Counted from the stretch's first letter, positions 1 through 8,146 are shown. The stretch is DNA of 49,636 nt from Colimorpha sp045598945 (GCA_045598945.1 JAZRVD010000168.1:1-49636), one strand, 5' to 3'. The notes: generated from the sequence alone by a model not told the origin. Numbers and translations are program-made.

Positions 1-79
1 AGACTATCGAACCACGACCACCGCCTCTTAATCGTCTGCCTATCTTATTTTCAGTACTTTGACCTTTTACCTGAGCCAT
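1..79 (-). CDS. N-terminus of a probable DUF6088/AbiEi-type protein (cut by window edge)
   Basis: Only the first 26 codons are inside the window; the ATG is the complement of 77-79 and the gene runs leftward off the edge. The visible residues are basic, with the stretch IGRRLRGGGRGSIV near the end. This resembles the start of Bacteroidota DUF6088 proteins, which begin with a helix, then R-G-x-G-x-V/I, and belong to the winged-helix AbiEi-antitoxin-like group. That is a family resemblance from memory over a very short stretch, so the function is uncertain. A good Bacteroidota promoter lies just upstream (124-154), and the IS element sits beyond that promoter. The gene is therefore probably still transcribed. 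Confidence 0.4.
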   Translation of the reverse strand, partial: MAQVKGQSTENKIGRRLRGGGRGSIV

Positions 80-123
80 GCTTTTTGCAACCTTTTAATG
101 ATTTATTTGGTTCAATAACGCTG

Positions 124-154
124 CAAAATTACTGAACAAAACTTGATTAACCAA
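124..154 (-). promoter_or_regulatory. Promoter for the leftward gene at 1-79
   Basis: On the minus strand a -7 box TAATTTTG lies at 124-131. A -33 TTG lies at 152-154, 20 bases away. This fits the Bacteroidota consensus TTG / TAnnTTTG. The start codon is about 45 bases downstream. Confidence 0.6.
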
Positions 155-184
155 GGCTTTTCTATAATATTTATACTTTTGAGC

Positions 185-201
185 CAATAGTGTCCTAAAT
201 A
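185..201 (+). repeat. IS4 left terminal inverted repeat
   Basis: These 17 bases are the exact reverse complement of 1517-1533 and mark the left end of the insertion sequence. Confidence 0.9.
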
Positions 202-219
202 TTTTTTTGAATAAAAAAA

Positions 220-285
220 GGAGTTTGGTTTGCAAAGAGAAAACGTGTTACCTTTGCAGGTGAAAAAAACATAAACCAAAACTCC
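220..285 (+). promoter_or_regulatory. Transposase promoter inside an inverted repeat that can mask the start codon
   Basis: A promoter with -33 TTG at 225-227 and -7 TACCTTTG at 249-256 predicts transcription from about 262. Two arms, 220-231 and 273-285, are complementary except for one extra A, and the second arm ends one base before the ATG at 287. RNA started at 262 lacks the first arm. RNA reading in from outside carries both arms and would fold over the start region. This is the arrangement known from IS10 and IS50 for blocking transposase made from external transcription; applying it here is inference. Confidence 0.65.
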
Positions 286-286
286 C

Positions 287-1479
287 ATGGCAAAGATAAC
301 ACTTTTTCACAAATAATACAAAAAATCCCCAAAGATTTAATAAGACGGATTGTAAAAGAATATAATACAGATAAACATGCCAAAGGATTCAATTCATGGA
401 GCCACCTCGTAAGCATGATTTTTTGTCAATTTGCCAACTGTGTCTCACTTCGTGAAATAAGCAACGGGCTAAAGTCGGCAACAGGAAATCTGAACCATCT
501 GGGAATAACGAGAGCCCCGTCAAAATCCAATCTTGCCTACCAAAACGAACACCGGTCGAGCGATATGTTCAAAGTGTGCTACTATAGGCTGTTGGATTAT
601 TTCGGACAGCAGGCGGCGTTCCCGCGCAGGAAATTCCGAATAAAGGCTCCTGTGAAGCTACTCGACTCAACTTTGGTATCACTATGCATGAACCTGTACG
701 ATTGGGCGTTGTACACTCATACCAAAGGTGCGGTAAAGCTGCATACTCTGCTTGATTTCGACATGCTTCTGCCTGAATACGTGTATATCTCCGATGGAAA
801 GGGAGCTGACAACGCCAAGGCTTGGGAAGTTCCCCTCAAGCCGGGATGCGTGGTCGTGGCCGACCGCATATACAGCGTATTCGACCTATTGAATAATTGG
901 GACAGCAGAGACGTATACTTTGTTGTAAGGCATAAGGGGAACTTGCGCTACCACCGCATCGAAGAGCTGGATTTGCCGCCTCAAAGGCATCAGAACATAT
1001 TGATAGACGAAATCATCGAATTGGACGGAACGAATACCAAGGACAAATACCCCAAGCGACTGCGACGTGTCGCCGTGTATAATGATGATGGCTATGTCGT
1101 TGAATTGCTCACGAACAACTTTTCCTGGGCGGCGAGCACAATCGCCCAACTGTATAAATCGCGCTGGATGATAGAGATTTTCTTTTGTAACTTGAAGCAG
1201 AATCTGCACATAAAGAGTTTCGTCGGCACTTCTCGCAATGCAGTGGAGTGTCAGATATGGACCGCACTCATCACCATGTTGCTGTTATCGTATCTGTTGC
1301 ATATCGCAAAATACGATTGGCACTTCTCCAACCTCGTATCTTCGCTTCGTCTAAACACATTCACGAAAAATGACCTGCAGAAATGGTTAGATGAGCCTTT
1401 TTCATCGCCTCCAGATGAGCTTGAAAACGAAGAAGGGGTATGCTCACTTTTTGAGTTTGCGGCACAAACGTCAAATTAA
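287..1479 (+). CDS. IS4-family transposase (5' end frameshifted)
   Basis: DDE transposase of the IS4 family, which cuts and pastes the surrounding element. From ATG 415 the frame is open for 354 residues. It shows an N-terminal DUF4372-like part, the first Asp in KLLDST, the second Asp in VVADRIYS, and the IS4 YREK signature (YKSRWMIEIFFCNLK) with the Glu. All catalytic residues are present. The expected start is ATG 287, which reads MAKITLF and then hits TAA at 314. The frame from 301 onward continues as SQIIQKIPKDL and joins the 415 frame without a stop. The two frames would join if the run of five Ts at 303-307 were six. Either one T has been lost, giving an inactive or weak gene, or slippage on the T run restores it, or translation starts at 415. 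Confidence 0.85.
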
Positions 1480-1516
1480 TTAATTTGCCACCAATTAAAC
1501 CTTCTTTGTGAAAATT

Positions 1517-1533
1517 TATTTAGGACACTATTG
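1517..1533 (-). repeat. IS4 right terminal inverted repeat
   Basis: Exact reverse complement of 185-201. It begins 38 bases after the transposase stop codon and marks the right end of the element. Confidence 0.9.
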
Positions 1534-1623
1534 CGTTTGGGTGGAAAATATTAGCATTAAAGCCAATTTGTATAGGGTATTGTATGCGTGATTCTTTAAT
1601 AAATGTATTTTAATGCAAAAACA

Positions 1624-1655
1624 AAGAGGGAGTGCTCTTTGGAGCACTCCCTCTT
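1624..1655 (-). terminator. Terminator of nifJ
   Basis: A 14-bp perfect stem (1624-1637 with 1642-1655) has a 4-base loop. On the minus strand it is followed by a T-rich run (complement of the A-rich 1614-1624). It lies 38 bases after the nifJ stop codon. Confidence 0.9.
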
Positions 1656-1692
1656 ACTTATTCGGTGTGATTAGCCGATGGAGTATGCTGGA

Positions 1693-4600
1693 CTAAATCT
1701 CGGAGAGTTTTTTGTAGCCTTCGTAGCGCAGCTTGGCGTTACGCTCGGTGGCGGCAAAGAGCTCTTCGGCTTGCTCTGGGAATGTCTTGGTAAGTGAGTT
1801 GTAGCGTACCTCGCCCATGATGAACTCGCGGAACTTGCTCCAGTCTGGCTCTGCACTGTCGAGATGGAAACCGTTCTTGCCAGCCTCTTCCTCAGCAGGG
1901 TTGAAGTGCCACAGGTGCCAGTAGCCGCATGCCACTGCCATCTTCTCTTCGTTTTGTGTGCGACCCATGCCAATCTTGATGCCGTGGTTGATACATGGTG
2001 CGTAGCAGATGATGAGTGATGGACCGTGGTAGGCTTCGGCCTCCTTGATTCCCTTGAAGTACTGCGCTGGGTTTGCTCCCATGGCAACCTGGGCTACATA
2101 GACATAGCCGTAGCTCTTGGCTATCATGCCAAGGTCTTTCTTGCGTATCTTCTTGCCAGAGGTGGCAAACTTGGCAACAGCACCGGCAGGCGTGGCTTTG
2201 GAGCTTTGTCCGCCAGTGTTGCTATACACCTCAGTGTCGACAACGACTACGTTGACATCTTCGCCGCTTGCGAGGACGTGGTCTAAGCCACCAAATCCGA
2301 TGTCATAGCCCCAGCCGTCGCCACCAAATATCCACTGGCTCTTCTTGACGAGGAGCTCTTTCTTCTCAAGTATCTGACGGCAGTAGTCGCAACCGCATTG
2401 TTGCATCATTGGTATGAGCTTGTCGCTAATCTCCTTGGTCTTGAGGGTGCTCTCGCGGTTGTCTATCCACTCTTGGAAGAGGGCTTTCATCTCGCTGCTG
2501 CATTTCTGGCAGTTGGCGATAGCGCCTTCCATAAGGTGCTGGATGCTGTCGCGCTGCTGACGGGTGGCGGTGGCCATGCCGAGACCGAACTCTGCGTTGT
2601 CCTCAAAGAGCGAGTTGCCCCAGGCTGGTCCAAAGCCGCTGCGGTAGCTCTTGCAGTATGGCGTGGAAGGTGCCGAGCCGCTATAGATAGAGGAGCAGCC
2701 GGTAGCGTTGGCTATCATCATCTGTTCGCCAAAGAGCTGGGTGATGTTCTTGAAATATGGTGTCTCGCCGCAACCTGCGCATGCACCGCTGAACTCGAAG
2801 AGTGGCTGTGCAAATTGGCTGTTCTTGGTGCTGGCAAATTTGTCAATGAGGTTGTCCTTGTAGGTAACCATCTTCTGGCTGTACTCCCAGTTGGCCGCCT
2901 CGTGCATCTGGCTCTCAAGCGACTGCATTACGAGGGCTTTCTCTTTGGCAGGACATACGTCGGCGCAGTTGCCGCAGCCGGTGCAGTCAAGCACGCTGAC
3001 CTGTATACGGAAGCGCATGCCCTTCAGCTCGGCTGGCACCTTTATCTCGGCGCTCTCCATGCTCTTTGGAGCCTTGGCGGCCTCTTCGGCGTTCATCACC
3101 ACAGGACGGATGGCAGCGTGTGGGCATATCATGGAGCATTGGTTGCACTGTATGCAGTTAGCGGCATTCCACATAGGTACGAAGGTGGCTACGCCGCGTT
3201 TCTCGTAGGCCGATGTGCCAGCAGGGAAGGTGCCGTCGTCCCAGCCCTGGAAGGCACTGACGGGCAGGTCGCCACCGCACTGGGCTACCATGGGACGCAT
3301 AACCTTAGCAATGAACTCTGGATCGTCGTCGTGCTTCTCGGCAACGAAGTCGGTGCTGCATGCGAGGTTTGCCCATTCGGCTGGAATGTCAAGCTTCACT
3401 ATCTCGCCGCCACGGTCTACTGCGGCGTAGTTCTTGTTGACAACATCTTCGCCTTTTCTGCCATAGCTCTTTACGATAAATTTCTTCATCTGCTCGACGG
3501 CAAGGTCATAAGGTATTACCTCGCTAATCTTGAAGAAGGCACTTTGGAGTATGGTGTTGGTGCGGTTGCCCAATCCAATCTCGCCAGCTATCTTGGTGGC
3601 GTCGATGATGTACATCGTGATATGATGCACGGCAAGATATTTCTTCACAAAGTCGGGTAGTTGAGCTTTGGTCTCTTCTACTGTCCATGGGCTGTTGTAT
3701 AGGAATGTGCCGTTGTCTTTCAAGCCACGCAGACAGTCGTATTTGCGCAGATAGCTTGGCACGTGGACTGCTACAAAGTCGGGTGTGCCTACCAGGTAAG
3801 GTGCTGGCAGTGGGCTGTCGCCAAAACGCAGGTGTGAGCAGGTGTATCCGCCGCTCTTCTTGCTGTCATAGTCGAAATAGGCTTGGCTGTATTTGTTGGT
3901 GTTGTCGCCTATAATCTTGATGCTGTTTTTGTTTGCACCTACTGTACCATCGGCGCCAAGACCGTAGAAACGTGCCTCGAAGGTGCCTTTGGGCAGGATG
4001 GAGATTTCGGGGAGGATAGGCAGCGACTTGAAGGTTACGTCATCAACGATGCCGATGGTGAACTGGTTCTTTTGCTCGCCGGCAAGGTTGTTGAATACGC
4101 TGATGATCTGTGCTGGAGTGGTGTCTTTGCTCGACAAGCCGTAACGACCGCCGATGATGTTCACCTGCTGTCCTTTGAATGCTTCTACTACATCGAGGTA
4201 GAGCGGGTCGCCGTTGGCGCCTTGCTCCTTGGTACGGTCAAGCACGCAGATGTTTTTGACGCTCTTGGGCATCACATCCATCATATATTTTACGCTGAAT
4301 GGGCGGAAGAGGTGGACGGTAACAACGCCAGTCTTCTTGCCTTGGGCGTTGAGGTAGTCGACAACAGTCTTGGTGGTCTCGGTAACAGAGCCCATGGCGA
4401 CGATGATGTCGGTAGCGTCTTTTGCACCGTAATAGGTAAATGGCGCATATTCGCGACTGGTGAGGGCGCTGATTTGCTTCATATAGCCAGCTACGATGTC
4501 GGGTATGGCGTCGTAGTATTTGTTCTGCAGCTCGCGTGTCTGGAAATAGATGTCGCTGTTCTGGGCGGTGCCGCGTGTTACGGGGTGCTCAGGGTTCAGG

Positions 4601-5226
4601 GCGCGCTGCTTGAAGGCGCGAACGGCGTCGAGGTCGAGCAATGGGCGCAGCTGTTCCATATCCCATGCCTCGATTTTCTGTATCTCGTGGCTGGTGCGGA
4701 AACCGTCAAAGAAGTGCATGAAAGGCACGCGACCCTTGATGGCGGCGAGGTGTGCCACTGGGGCGAGGTCCATGACTTCCTGTACGCTGGCGGTGCTTAG
4801 CATTGCAAAGCCCGTCTGGCGTGTTGCCATCACGTCGGCGTGGTCGCCAAAGATACTTAATGCCTGGGCGGCGAGGGAACGGGCGGTAACATGGAATACT
4901 GCTGGCAACAGCTCGCCGGCAATCTTGTACATATTAGGTATCATCAGCAATAGACCCTGTGATGCAGTGTATGTAGTTGTCAGCGCACCAGCTTGCAACG
5001 AGCCGTGTACTGCTCCTGCAGCACCTGCCTCGCTCTCCATCTCAACGACTTTAACAGTTTCGTTGAAAAGGTTTTTACGACCGCCAGCAGCCCACTCGTC
5101 TATGTACTCTGCCATAGGCGATGATGGGGTGATGGGATAGATAGCAGCGACTTCGCTGAACATGTAGGCCACGTGGGCTGCTGCGCAGTTACCATCGCAA
5201 GTCATGAACTTTTTTTCGTTTGCCAT
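1693..5226 (-). CDS. nifJ: Pyruvate:ferredoxin (flavodoxin) oxidoreductase
   Basis: Cytoplasmic single-chain enzyme of 1177 residues that converts pyruvate and CoA to acetyl-CoA and CO2 and reduces ferredoxin. It is central to anaerobic pyruvate use. Visible in order: the TPP-domain signature YPITPSSPMAE (residues 30-40); the ferredoxin-like domain with two 4Fe-4S motifs, CIQCNQCSMICP near 687 and CTGCGNCADVCP near 745; Cys residues for the third cluster around CAGCGETPYF (near 812); and the C-terminal TPP/Mg site GDGWGYDIGFGG near 965. The length is typical of the homodimeric bacterial and Desulfovibrio-type enzyme. The start ATG sits 60 bases downstream of a promoter box. It is a single-gene unit with its own terminator, between the IS element and the tRNA-tmRNA locus. 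No truncation is seen. Confidence 0.97.
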   Translation of the reverse strand: MANEKKFMTCDGNCAAAHVAYMFSEVAAIYPITPSSPMAEYIDEWAAGGRKNLFNETVKVVEMESEAGAAGAVHGSLQAGALTTTYTASQGLLLMIPNMYKIAGELLPAVFHVTARSLAAQALSIFGDHADVMATRQTGFAMLSTASVQEVMDLAPVAHLAAIKGRVPFMHFFDGFRTSHEIQKIEAWDMEQLRPLLDLDAVRAFKQRALNPEHPVTRGTAQNSDIYFQTRELQNKYYDAIPDIVAGYMKQISALTSREYAPFTYYGAKDATDIIVAMGSVTETTKTVVDYLNAQGKKTGVVTVHLFRPFSVKYMMDVMPKSVKNICVLDRTKEQGANGDPLYLDVVEAFKGQQVNIIGGRYGLSSKDTTPAQIISVFNNLAGEQKNQFTIGIVDDVTFKSLPILPEISILPKGTFEARFYGLGADGTVGANKNSIKIIGDNTNKYSQAYFDYDSKKSGGYTCSHLRFGDSPLPAPYLVGTPDFVAVHVPSYLRKYDCLRGLKDNGTFLYNSPWTVEETKAQLPDFVKKYLAVHHITMYIIDATKIAGEIGLGNRTNTILQSAFFKISEVIPYDLAVEQMKKFIVKSYGRKGEDVVNKNYAAVDRGGEIVKLDIPAEWANLACSTDFVAEKHDDDPEFIAKVMRPMVAQCGGDLPVSAFQGWDDGTFPAGTSAYEKRGVATFVPMWNAANCIQCNQCSMICPHAAIRPVVMNAEEAAKAPKSMESAEIKVPAELKGMRFRIQVSVLDCTGCGNCADVCPAKEKALVMQSLESQMHEAANWEYSQKMVTYKDNLIDKFASTKNSQFAQPLFEFSGACAGCGETPYFKNITQLFGEQMMIANATGCSSIYSGSAPSTPYCKSYRSGFGPAWGNSLFEDNAEFGLGMATATRQQRDSIQHLMEGAIANCQKCSSEMKALFQEWIDNRESTLKTKEISDKLIPMMQQCGCDYCRQILEKKELLVKKSQWIFGGDGWGYDIGFGGLDHVLASGEDVNVVVVDTEVYSNTGGQSSKATPAGAVAKFATSGKKIRKKDLGMIAKSYGYVYVAQVAMGANPAQYFKGIKEAEAYHGPSLIICYAPCINHGIKIGMGRTQNEEKMAVACGYWHLWHFNPAEEEAGKNGFHLDSAEPDWSKFREFIMGEVRYNSLTKTFPEQAEELFAATERNAKLRYEGYKKLSEI

Positions 5227-5285
5227 ATCGTTAATTATTTGAATGATATTATTCTATTATATTATCTTGCTTTAATACAAGTTTA

Positions 5286-5293
5286 CAAAGGTA
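5286..5293 (-). promoter_or_regulatory. Promoter -7 box of nifJ
   Basis: TACCTTTG on the minus strand matches the Bacteroidota TAnnTTTG box and predicts a leader of about 50 bases. I see no clear -33 TTG at the right distance. Confidence 0.55.
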
Positions 5294-5507
5294 ACATTTA
5301 ATTTTGACATTTAGAACGATATAAGGATATTTCTTGCCAAAAGACTCTTTTTTGACTGCATTTTTTTTGTAAAATATCATCTTTTCTTCCCTGATTTATC
5401 TCTCTTTTTGGTGCTATCAATAAATTTGAAAATAAGAAAATGCAAAAAATATATAACTATAAATCAGCATATTGAAGAGTTGTAGGTAAAAATATTGAAA
5501 AAATATT
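5294..5507. other. AT-rich spacer between nifJ and tRNA-Asp
   Basis: The gap 5227-5589 holds the nifJ promoter on one side and the tRNA promoter on the other. The bases between them are strongly AT-rich. I see no gene, repeat or hairpin worth naming. Confidence 0.5.
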
Positions 5508-5537
5508 TTGTCAGTGTAAAAAAACGTTGTATCTTTG
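5508..5537 (+). promoter_or_regulatory. Promoter of the tRNA-Asp / tmRNA locus
   Basis: TTG at 5508-5510 and TATCTTTG at 5530-5537 are separated by 19 bases, an excellent match to the Bacteroidota primary sigma-factor consensus. The mature tRNA begins 52 bases downstream. Confidence 0.8.
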
Positions 5538-5589
5538 CACCCGCAATCGACAAGAAACGGTGTGTTTATCAACACCAAGATTGCGGAAA

Positions 5590-5667
5590 GGTTCGGTAGT
5601 TCAGTTTGGTTAGAATACATGCCTGTCACGCATGGGGTCGCGAGTTCGAGTCTCGTCCGGACCGCCA
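5590..5667 (+). tRNA. tRNA-Asp (GTC)
   Basis: The cloverleaf is complete. The acceptor GGTTCGG pairs with CCGGACC (one U-G). The anticodon stem CATGC/GCATG encloses CTGTCAC with anticodon GTC, and the T-arm has GTTCGAGTC. Discriminator G is followed by an encoded CCA (5665-5667). The total is 78 bases including CCA. It is followed by a hairpin and then tmRNA 55 bases later. Confidence 0.97.
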
Positions 5668-5680
5668 AACAAAACAGAAA

Positions 5681-5711
5681 AAGAGCTCTCATTGACGAGA
5701 GTTCTTTTTTT
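5681..5711 (+). terminator. Hairpin with T run between tRNA-Asp and tmRNA
   Basis: AAGAGCTCTC (5681-5690) pairs with GAGAGTTCTT (5697-5706), with one G-U pair. A run of seven Ts follows (5705-5711), so it looks like an intrinsic terminator for tRNA-Asp. tmRNA begins only 11 bases later and has no clear promoter of its own, so the hairpin may only attenuate, or may be a processing site. The T run plus G (5705-5712) is one mismatch from a -7 box. Confidence 0.65.
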
Positions 5712-5722
5712 GACGCAAAATC

Positions 5723-6117
5723 GGGGCTGACCGGTTTTGACAGCAAGGATAATGGCCTTGTAAGCATGCAGGCTGACGCGTCTGACAGCCTTGAACACCG
5801 ACGCAAAATATAACAGGCGAAAACAACTACGCTCTTGCTGCTTAAGTCGAAGTTTAGTAGGCTTGCTTAATCCGCGCAAGGTGTGCGGACAAGACATCTC
5901 CCGCCAACCCGTCCCATCGGTTTGCGACCCGGAGGTGCTCGTGAGAATGGGATAGCCAACGGCACTGCCGCCGAGCCCTGGCGAAAATCTTAGGAGGCTA
6001 AGGATCAACTTGGGTGCCCGTGTCTGGGAAGGTCTCGAAAATCTCTTCACGCGGATAAGCATGTAGAAAGCATCTCTGTTACTTGTTTGGACGGCGGTTC
6101 GACTCCGCCCAGCTCCA
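5723..6117 (+). ncRNA. ssrA: Transfer-messenger RNA (tmRNA)
   Basis: Rescues ribosomes stalled on broken mRNA by acting first as an alanine tRNA and then as a short message. The 5' end GGGGCTG pairs with CAGCTCC near the 3' end (one G-U). The 3' part has the tRNA-like T-arm GGTTCGACTCC, and the 5' part has the conserved GACCGGTTTTGACAG. The tag frame at 5816-5845 reads GENNYALAA then TAA, ending in the usual ALAA degradation signal. The tag is the one I recall for Porphyromonas gingivalis. CCA is not encoded: after the discriminator A at 6117 the sequence is CAT. The gene is one-piece, not permuted. SmpB and the proteases that read the tag are outside the window. Confidence 0.97.
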
Positions 6118-6123
6118 CATACT

Positions 6124-6158
6124 AAAAAAGGGCGTGGCATCAGGTCGCGCCCTTTTTT
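6124..6158 (+). terminator. Terminator of tmRNA
   Basis: AAAAAAGGGCG (6124-6134) pairs with CGCCCTTTTTT (6148-6158). The A and T tails make it work in both directions, so it may also end the leftward outer-membrane gene that stops at 6178. Confidence 0.9.
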
Positions 6159-6177
6159 GTCTCTACAGCTTACATTA

Positions 6178-6924
6178 TTATAATCGGTAGCCCACGGCAA
6201 CGTTTACAAACATCGGGTGCATATTAAAAGTAACCGTTGTAAACTCTTTCTTGAAAATGTTTGTCAGGCAGTATGTCGCACTGGCGTTTATCGTCAGCTT
6301 CTCGCCGATAAAATACTCTATGCCTGCATCTATGCCGCACTGTATACGCCTTATCTCTTCGTCAAAGGCATATTCTTGCTTGATGCCGTTGTCGTAGATG
6401 GCTTTCGTGCCGGTGGGGTCGCCGTGTCTAAAATAGCCGTCGTATACCTCTCCGCCGAAATGTCTGTCTACAAGGTACTCGCCGTATATCCCGCCATGTA
6501 TCTTGATGTTGTTGAGGGCGTATGTTACAAGGACGGGTACAGCTATGCCTATGGCGTTATATCTTGTTGTTACATCGCCTGTCCATACCCCCTTTACGCA
6601 CTCGCCGTCGTCGCCGCGTAGCTCGGTGCTGTAACTCTTCACCCTGGCCTCTGTCGTCATGCCTTTTCTGCCGAGCTTCACGCCAGATGCCACACCCCAC
6701 CGACTTTCTTTACCGTTTATAGAGGCTATTCCGGCTATGCTTGGGTTAAATGTCGGGGTGTAACCTTTTATCTCACGTATCTCTGCTGGAAAGGGCGAGG
6801 GTAGGGTGGCTCCGATATTATAGCCTACTTGCATTTCCCAGTCTATCAGACCTTTGCCCATAGCAATGCTGTTGCTCAGCGTCATTATTATGACTATCGT
6901 CAATCCTATGATATTATTTTTCAT
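6178..6924 (-). CDS. Outer-membrane beta-barrel protein (PorT/OMP_b-brl-like)
   Basis: 248 residues with an N-terminal signal peptide (basic start, hydrophobic stretch, cleavage probably after SIAMG). The rest alternates polar and hydrophobic residues in strand-like segments such as GIAVPVLVTYAL, IHGGIYGEYLV and CGIDAGIEYFIG, and ends in VAVGYRL. This is the pattern of small Bacteroidota barrels related to the PorT-like family. The ligand is unknown. It is the second gene of an operon, 7 bases after the PCMD lipoprotein gene, so the two products probably act together at the outer membrane. Confidence 0.7.
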   Translation of the reverse strand: MKNNIIGLTIVIIMTLSNSIAMGKGLIDWEMQVGYNIGATLPSPFPAEIREIKGYTPTFNPSIAGIASINGKESRWGVASGVKLGRKGMTTEARVKSYSTELRGDDGECVKGVWTGDVTTRYNAIGIAVPVLVTYALNNIKIHGGIYGEYLVDRHFGGEVYDGYFRHGDPTGTKAIYDNGIKQEYAFDEEIRRIQCGIDAGIEYFIGEKLTINASATYCLTNIFKKEFTTVTFNMHPMFVNVAVGYRL

Positions 6925-6931
6925 CTTCTTG

Positions 6932-8074
6932 CTATTTAACTTCTATCTTAATCTCGTCTACAAGTAGTCTGCTGCCTATCGCCCCTTCAAAAGTTGCTCC
7001 ACCTTTGCTCGACGAGCATACTACTGTCAGGTTGTATTTCCCTTTTCTTAGCTTTTCATTGTCAATGCTCTTCCCTTTTCTCATGGTAAACGGAATCTCA
7101 AAATGCCTCCATTCCATGTTGCCGCTACAATCGCTCCCGCCTAATTGCGCTGTGCATATTATCTGGTCGTTATCTTCGGCCAGCACGTTGTCGCCGTATA
7201 GGTAGGGTCTCTCTGTTGTCGGCTCGTACAACACAGCGTATATGGCGCAGGTGTCGTTTTTCGCACTGTTGGCCTTCAGCCCGTCACTGCCGCCTTTGTA
7301 TGGCTCGTAGTATGTGGCTCCGGGACTGTATTGCATCCATCCCTCCATCCTTACGGGCTCGTACCTGAATGGTATGCCGAAACGTGTGGCATGTAAAGGC
7401 GCTGTGATGACTTGGCTAAAGTCAAAGTTACCTATATATATGTTGCCTGCCGCCATGGGCTTGCCCGACGCTACGCCCAACGAACCTGTCTTGCGTGTGG
7501 TCAGGCATACGCATCGTCCTTTGTAACCGTCTTGCCATTGGTATGTGGGAAAATCTGTTGTGGCAGCGTCGCCGGCAGTCCATCCGTAGCCTTCGTTGCC
7601 TGACGACCACTCAAAGGCCACCTCGCCTACCTTGTTCAGCTCGTAGAATATCTCAAACGCTCCGTTTGTTGCCGTCCGGCATCTCTCGAAACTTAGACAC
7701 ACAGCACCTCCTGTTGTGTCTAATCCTCCGTCGCTCACTCTTACTGCATAACGCTTTTCCCAACACCTGTCTTCCGATGTAACAGTGTAGTGTTGCACCT
7801 TCCTAAAGTCCGTTACGCTGCCAGATGCAGGCTCTATAGTTGCGCCTTTTGTCAGCGTAAAATAAGCCGCCACGGCGCTAACGTCTGTCCCTTCGTCAAC
7901 AATTATTGTAATTGAATCATTCGATATCTGAGCTTCGCGCACCATGCTCACGCCTTCAAGGTATACAGATAGTATGTCGGCTTCGCTCTCTAATGGCTCA
8001 TCCTTAATACATCCCGATGCTAATGTTGCAAGGAGAAATATCGCCATCCATTTTGTTGTCCTTCTTTTATACAT
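6932..8074 (-). CDS. PCMD-domain lipoprotein
   Basis: 380 residues. A lipoprotein signal peptide ends in the lipobox LASGC with the lipidated Cys at 22. Residues 24-110 match the N-terminal part typical of PCMD proteins (IKDEPLESEADI, then a YFTLTKGATIEPASG-type segment and a YTVTSED motif). The C-terminal two thirds match the PCMD beta-sandwich (putative carbohydrate metabolism domain), with KPMAAGNIYIGNF, YGDNVLAEDN and SSSKGGATFEGAIGS. Members are surface or periplasmic lipoproteins of gut Bacteroidota, thought to bind or process glycans; no catalytic residue is established. First gene of an operon with the barrel protein downstream; good promoter upstream. Confidence 0.85.
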   Translation of the reverse strand: MYKRRTTKWMAIFLLATLASGCIKDEPLESEADILSVYLEGVSMVREAQISNDSITIIVDEGTDVSAVAAYFTLTKGATIEPASGSVTDFRKVQHYTVTSEDRCWEKRYAVRVSDGGLDTTGGAVCLSFERCRTATNGAFEIFYELNKVGEVAFEWSSGNEGYGWTAGDAATTDFPTYQWQDGYKGRCVCLTTRKTGSLGVASGKPMAAGNIYIGNFDFSQVITAPLHATRFGIPFRYEPVRMEGWMQYSPGATYYEPYKGGSDGLKANSAKNDTCAIYAVLYEPTTERPYLYGDNVLAEDNDQIICTAQLGGSDCSGNMEWRHFEIPFTMRKGKSIDNEKLRKGKYNLTVVCSSSKGGATFEGAIGSRLLVDEIKIEVK

Positions 8075-8116
8075 CGTAGTAAAAAATTAGTGGTATTTCT
8101 GTCGAGAAATAATAAA

Positions 8117-8146
8117 CAAAATTACGCAAAATGCCTATCATGGCAA
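8117..8146 (-). promoter_or_regulatory. Promoter of the PCMD-OMP operon
   Basis: On the minus strand the -33 TTG is at 8144-8146 and the -7 TAATTTTG at 8117-8124, 19 bases apart. The start codon is about 43 bases downstream. Confidence 0.7.

Larger units (their letters stand above)
185..1533 (+). mobile_element. IS4-family insertion sequence, about 1.35 kb
   Basis: A perfect 17-bp terminal inverted repeat (185-201 and 1517-1533, core AGTGTCCTAAAT) brackets a single transposase gene of the IS4 DDE family. The element contains its own promoter and a 5' hairpin that would mask the start codon in read-through RNA. I could not see a convincing target-site duplication in the flanks, so the exact outer boundary may differ by a few bases. 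It lies in the intergenic space between the gene at 1-79 and the nifJ terminator, and no recognisable gene is interrupted inside the window. Confidence 0.88.

Noticed and set aside
178..1540. Target-site duplication around the IS element
   Set aside because: Flanks TTTGAGC and CGTTTGG do not match as a direct repeat.
2398..3660. 420-residue open frame on the plus strand
   Set aside because: Lies entirely opposite nifJ, which is a certain gene; the frame is an effect of its codon use and has no family resemblance.
5417..6200. Open frames on both strands over the tRNA and tmRNA
   Set aside because: They cover structured RNA genes, whose bases are explained by RNA folding.
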